64,000 nt of DNA from Bacteroidaceae bacterium. Its GTDB lineage: Bacteria > Bacteroidota > Bacteroidia > Bacteroidales > Bacteroidaceae. Every line of letters starts with the position of its first letter. Within the stretch, counting starts at the first letter, position 1. This document shows positions 60,231 to 64,000 of the stretch, one piece after another. The notes beneath the pieces were generated by a model. The model was given only the letters and a program-made list of their open reading frames with translations. It searched no databases and had not been told where the DNA came from. The translations under genes and the position numbers were made by a program. The stretch is from NCBI GenBank assembly GCA_024398755.1, contig JAKSIQ010000001.1, positions 1 through 64,000 on the forward strand. Reading direction: 5' to 3'.

Positions 60231-63200
60231 TCACTTTACCGGCGTAATCACGACTGTCCTTTCGTAGCCTGCAGGGTAGGCTCTGTATGCATCGAATATT
60301 CCGCGTGCGGTACAGCCCACGCCCGATGTCGCGTAGTCAAGGTTCAGGGTTATGTTGCCCGATTCCTCAAGCTGGTACTGATAGACGCTTCGGGTAAGGT
60401 TCTCCGTCGTATATGGATATGCGTTGAATGCAAACGGCTGGTCCATCGAGAACTCAAGGCCGCGTCCGCTTTCGTCGGTAAAACGCACCCATATGTTATC
60501 GGTCCGCAATCCGTAGTCCTGAGGTATCAGATACGGTTCATACATGTCATGCACGGTAGTGTTCCATATACCCATGCGGTAGCCGGTCTTGCGGTCAGGG
60601 TACGATGCCTGCGGGCCGCGTCCGTACCACTCCACATTTTCAAGTCCGCCTGCAAGACTCATTGTCAGACCGATTCTTGGGAACCACGCCGGCATTTCGC
60701 CCTGCGGATTGACCAGATGATGCACGGTTATCGTTCCGTCGGCATCGATGCGGTACGAATACACGCTCTCCATTCCGGCGCTTGCACGGCCCACAATATA
60801 TGCGTCGAGCTGGCGTTCGCCCTGGAATCCGAACAGTGCCAGTTCTCTTACGTCAATATAGACAGAGCCGTCTGCAGCGCGTTCCCTGACGCTTACAGGC
60901 ACGTATGCCACATTGTCAAGGCCGAACGAATAGTACATCGACGCAAGCACCGAGCCTGCTCCTATCGAACCGTAGCCGCTCTTGTTCTGGCTTGTCGCAG
61001 CACGGCTGCTGTATGCGTTCCAGCCGTCAATCTCGTTGGCCACGGGAGCGCGCCAGAGATTGAGCCTGAGCGGTTCTGTCAGCATCTGCACGCCGTCGAC
61101 CTCCATCGATGCCAGTTCGCCGCTTGTCCTGTTGAACTTGTACACAAAGCCTTCACCGCTGGCTGTAATCGTATCACCGTCAACACTCAGGGTGACGTCT
61201 CCGGCCGGTTTTGCCTTTGGCCCGGAGGGAATGTTCCAGTCGGTCAGTTCAAACTGTTCCCAGCACAGTTCATGGCCGGCGGCCGCCCATATCCTGTCTT
61301 CGGCAAGGCGTGAACTTATGTTTAGACGGTACATCTTTCCGGGTTTCGCCTCAGGTCTTGAATACGGTATTTTTACGGTTGCGGCCGATGCCGGAGCAAT
61401 GTCCAGATCAAGCTTGCCCTGTGCAATGACCTTGTCGTCTTCTGTTATTGTCCACACCGTATTGTAGACCGATGCATTTACAAAGCTGTTCCTGTTCGTA
61501 ATCTCGACCAGACCTGTGCGTGAGTCAAGAAGAGTGAAACGCAACGGCTGCATGCTTTTCTTCATCTGGTACATTTCGGGCTGTGGAGTACGGTCCGGCC
61601 AGATGCTTCCGTATGTACGTGCGCCAAGTCCGTATGTCCAGAATGTACCTTCCTGTCTTTCCTCCTCAAAGTCCAGCCAGAGCACGGCATCTGCCGGGTT
61701 GAATCCGTCAGCCGGAGTAACCGCCGCAGCAAACACGCCGACGTTGTCAATAAGGGCATCGGCTATGCACTCGCGGGTATCCTGGCCGTTCCTTTCCTCG
61801 TCACGGCCTATGCAGAGCGAAAGCGGAAGGTTGCGGATATTGCCTTTGGCATTCTGCGAGGCTATTGAATCGCCGTCTATGTAGACGGTCATGCTGCTGC
61901 CGTCATATACGGCTGTCACATTGTGCCATCTGTCCTCCCAGTCCTGCGGCAGGTTGCCGGTCAGAGTGACTTTCTGCCCGTTGTCAATATAGAATTCTAT
62001 CATGTCCGCACCACGCTGCCTCAAACCGAACTGGTTGCTGCCCTTGGTAATCATGTAACCGCCGTACTTGTTGTAGGAACGCGGGCAGATGTCAAGTGTA
62101 AGCGTAAGCTTGTCTCCGCTTATCTCGACATTGTCGGCACGGTACACCTGCACCCACTGCTCCATTCTGTGCAAATCGATTGCCTTGCCTGTCCTGCCTT
62201 TTACAAGTCCGGCATTGCCCATAATGTTGGCCTTTGTATTGTACGGGCTCCTGTCAACCAGTGTACGTACGGGTTCCAGCAGACCGGGACTTACAAAATC
62301 CCAGACAGCGCCACCCATCAGTGACGGGTGTTCATCTATCTCGCGCCAGAAATCGTCAAAGGCGCCGCCACCGTTGCCTGCCACTGACAGGTATTCGTCC
62401 ATGAACGAAGGCCTCTTGTCGGAACCGTCCATACCGTACCTGAGCTCGTGCTCCAAAGGAATAGGATAACGCGGGCCCACAATATCCTCGGCGGCATGCT
62501 TGGCGGCATTGCCTCCGTACATCCAGTAACGTGTGGGGTCATACTTGCGCCCTTCTTTGACAACCTCCGTTATGTCAGGACCTTCGCCTGATTCGTTTCC
62601 GGCACTCCAGAACAGTACACAGGCATGGTTGCGGTCACGCAGTACCATCTGGCGCACACGTTCCTGATACATGGGTATCCATTCGGGCATATTCGAAATC
62701 CACTCGGTTGCATGAGCCTCGTCGCCGGTCTCGTCAATTATATACAGGCCATATTCGTCGGCAAGGTCAAGATATTCGTTTACAGGCGGATAGTGCGATG
62801 TTCTTACCGCATTGAAATTGAACTGTTTGAGTATTTCAAAGTCCTTGCGTACGGTAGCCTCGTCCATGGCATGGCCCAGTTCGGGATGCTGCATGTGCGA
62901 GCACTGTGCATTGAGTTTCACGGGCTGTCCGTTAAGACAGAACACGCCGTCAACAATTTCCGTCTTCTTGAAACCCATGCGTTTTGTCATGGAATCAACG
63001 ACACGGCCGCCTGCATCGGTCAGCACCATTTCAAGGTCATACAGATTGGGGGTCTCGGCAGTCCACTTGAGAGGAGCCTTGACTGTTGTATTCAGGCTGA
63101 CTGTATTCTTGCCGCCGGCCGCAACAGAAATGCCGTTCTGTTCCATTTTTGCTGCAACAGCGCCGTTCCGCGATATTGTAGCGGTAAGCTTGAGGCCGTC

Positions 63201-64000
63201 GGCAGCCTGGGAGTATGTTTTGACATCGACATTCAGACTTACCTTAGAATCGGAGAACGATGCATCAAAGTCGGTTATTACCTGATAGTCAAATATGCGT
63301 GTGTCATGTGTCGAATAGACGGTCACATCGTCGAATATTCCGGCAAGTCTCCAGAAATCCTGCGCCTCCATATAGCCGCCATCGGAGTACTTTAGCACAA
63401 GTACAGACAGTTGGTTTTTGCCGGGCTTGACATACCCTGTAACGTTGTATTCCGCAGGTTCCTGGGCACCTTCGTTATAGCCCACCTGCTGGCCGTTAAT
63501 CCATACGAACGATGCCGATGCCACCTTTTCAAAGCGCAGGAACACCTGCTCGCCCTTCCATGATGAAGGAACGCTGAATGTCGTTCTGTAGGCACCCGTA
63601 GGATTGTAATCCATGGGGACCTGGGGCGGTGCAGCCGAGAACGAAGCCGCATTTGCGCTCTGTGCGGCATTCGGGCGCGGACGCTGTGTCTGCCATGCCA
63701 TTGCGGTATTGCGGAAAAACGCCTGGCCGAAGCCCTGCATCTCCCAGTTGGACGGGACTTCAATATCGGCCCACCTGCGGTCATTGAAAGATGTGGAGAA
63801 AAAATTCTTCGGAACATCGTACGGGGAATCGCAGTAAAGGAATTTCCACTTTCCGTTCAGCGATATGCTGTTCCCCGGCAAATGGAAAGCACGGCCATCT
63901 TCCTGTCCCTGGCCGAACACTTCAAGGTTCTCGACATAATATGGAAGGTCCTCCATATAAGGTTTGTCCTGTGCCTGGAGAACTGCCGACAGCGCTCCGG
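60231..64000 (-). CDS. GH2 beta-galactosidase with LamG-like insert (5' end outside window)
   Basis: At least 1256 residues; the frame stays open to the right edge. Just upstream of the first in-window ATG it encodes what looks like the end of a signal peptide (SAVLQAQDKPY), so the start lies beyond 64000. The layout is a sugar-binding jelly-roll, then an Ig-like domain, then the catalytic barrel with acid/base Glu in WSAGNESGEG and nucleophile Glu in SFMDEYLSVAGN. A laminin-G/concanavalin-like insert (around 61700-62170, with the WHNVTAVYDGSSMTVYIDG pattern) and a Bgal_small_N domain (WYGRGPQASYPDRKTG) follow. It is a large extracytoplasmic GH2 of the type linked to pectin or arabinogalactan use. 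Confidence 0.9.
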   Translation of the reverse strand, partial: GALSAVLQAQDKPYMEDLPYYVENLEVFGQGQEDGRAFHLPGNSISLNGKWKFLYCDSPYDVPKNFFSTSFNDRRWADIEVPSNWEMQGFGQAFFRNTAMAWQTQRPRPNAAQSANAASFSAAPPQVPMDYNPTGAYRTTFSVPSSWKGEQVFLRFEKVASASFVWINGQQVGYNEGAQEPAEYNVTGYVKPGKNQLSVLVLKYSDGGYMEAQDFWRLAGIFDDVTVYSTHDTRIFDYQVITDFDASFSDSKVSLNVDVKTYSQAADGLKLTATISRNGAVAAKMEQNGISVAAGGKNTVSLNTTVKAPLKWTAETPNLYDLEMVLTDAGGRVVDSMTKRMGFKKTEIVDGVFCLNGQPVKLNAQCSHMQHPELGHAMDEATVRKDFEILKQFNFNAVRTSHYPPVNEYLDLADEYGLYIIDETGDEAHATEWISNMPEWIPMYQERVRQMVLRDRNHACVLFWSAGNESGEGPDITEVVKEGRKYDPTRYWMYGGNAAKHAAEDIVGPRYPIPLEHELRYGMDGSDKRPSFMDEYLSVAGNGGGAFDDFWREIDEHPSLMGGAVWDFVSPGLLEPVRTLVDRSPYNTKANIMGNAGLVKGRTGKAIDLHRMEQWVQVYRADNVEISGDKLTLTLDICPRSYNKYGGYMITKGSNQFGLRQRGADMIEFYIDNGQKVTLTGNLPQDWEDRWHNVTAVYDGSSMTVYIDGDSIASQNAKGNIRNLPLSLCIGRDEERNGQDTRECIADALIDNVGVFAAAVTPADGFNPADAVLWLDFEEERQEGTFWTYGLGARTYGSIWPDRTPQPEMYQMKKSMQPLRFTLLDSRTGLVEITNRNSFVNASVYNTVWTITEDDKVIAQGKLDLDIAPASAATVKIPYSRPEAKPGKMYRLNISSRLAEDRIWAAAGHELCWEQFELTDWNIPSGPKAKPAGDVTLSVDGDTITASGEGFVYKFNRTSGELASMEVDGVQMLTEPLRLNLWRAPVANEIDGWNAYSSRAATSQNKSGYGSIGAGSVLASMYYSFGLDNVAYVPVSVRERAADGSVYIDVRELALFGFQGERQLDAYIVGRASAGMESVYSYRIDADGTITVHHLVNPQGEMPAWFPRIGLTMSLAGGLENVEWYGRGPQASYPDRKTGYRMGIWNTTVHDMYEPYLIPQDYGLRTDNIWVRFTDESGRGLEFSMDQPFAFNAYPYTTENLTRSVYQYQLEESGNITLNLDYATSGVGCTARGIFDAYRAYPAGYERTVVITPVK

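Noticed and set aside
60135..61313. Open frame of 392 codons on the plus strand
   Set aside because: It lies antisense to the GH2 gene and its product has no recognisable domain. It is a shadow frame of a strongly coding gene.
62625..63395. Open frame of 256 codons on the plus strand
   Set aside because: It is antisense to GH2, with composition typical of shadow frames.
1..64000. CRISPR array, transposase or prophage
   Set aside because: No regularly spaced repeats, transposase motifs or phage structural genes were found anywhere in the window.

Overview
The window is a stretch of chromosome from a Bacteroidales bacterium, probably a Bacteroides/Prevotella-like gut commensal. The evidence is the phylum-specific promoter grammar (TTTG-N19-TAnnTTTG) in front of many genes, a Bacteroidales-1/6S RNA directly downstream of rplT, an RprX/RprY two-component pair, an EF-G2 paralogue with an altered GTPase site, many lipoprotein signal peptides, and plant-polysaccharide enzymes (GH51, CE15, GH2). 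It is mostly housekeeping and accessory chromosome. I see no transposase, phage gene or CRISPR array. Only the extreme left edge shows an integration scar: a partial copy of the tRNA-Arg 3' end.

Layout. 1-6 kb: tRNA-Arg with its promoter and terminator, then a leftward regulatory operon made of a lipoprotein sensor kinase with two kinase-like halves, a response regulator, and a shortened AbgT-like membrane protein whose start overlaps the regulator's stop. 6-11 kb: trmO, a beta-barrel protein, an S41 peptidase, DUF1573, DUF4301 and tRNA-Gly(CCC), whose T-loop is unusual. 11-15 kb: a large hybrid histidine kinase and a rubrerythrin. 15-23.4 kb: a rightward five-gene operon, each gene overlapping the next by 4 bases. 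It encodes a hydrolase-like lipoprotein without a recognisable nucleophile, an ANL-family AMP-forming ligase, and a complete RND/adaptor/TolC efflux pump. It ends in a strong hairpin and is the best candidate for an undescribed system. 23-31 kb: GH51 arabinofuranosidase, mltG, an APH-type kinase, a plug-less outer-membrane barrel with a carboxylesterase, and a D-2-hydroxyacid dehydrogenase.

31-42 kb: 6S RNA, then the thrS-infC-rpmI-rplT translation block, followed by a leftward housekeeping run (phosphosugar mutase, a 5'-nucleotidase-like lipoprotein, a SPOR lipoprotein, ruvX, def, a TPR protein). 42-50 kb: surface-glycan genes in two blocks (acyltransferase-flippase-GT2, and GT4-GT2-GT2) separated by rlmH and tRNA-Ser/tRNA-Glu. 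50-55.4 kb: a CE15 esterase, an exo/endonuclease-phosphatase with a beta-helix lipoprotein, a BASS-type transporter and an AraC regulator. 55.5-64 kb: rprY-rprX, fusA2 (EF-G2), and a large GH2 beta-galactosidase that runs off the right end.

The genes do not form one pathway. Three themes recur: envelope sensing and regulation (four kinase/regulator systems), outer-membrane and lipoprotein export, and breakdown of plant glycans. Starts were chosen from signal peptides, family N-termini, -7 boxes and gene overlaps. All functional calls come from motif recognition by eye; no database search was run.
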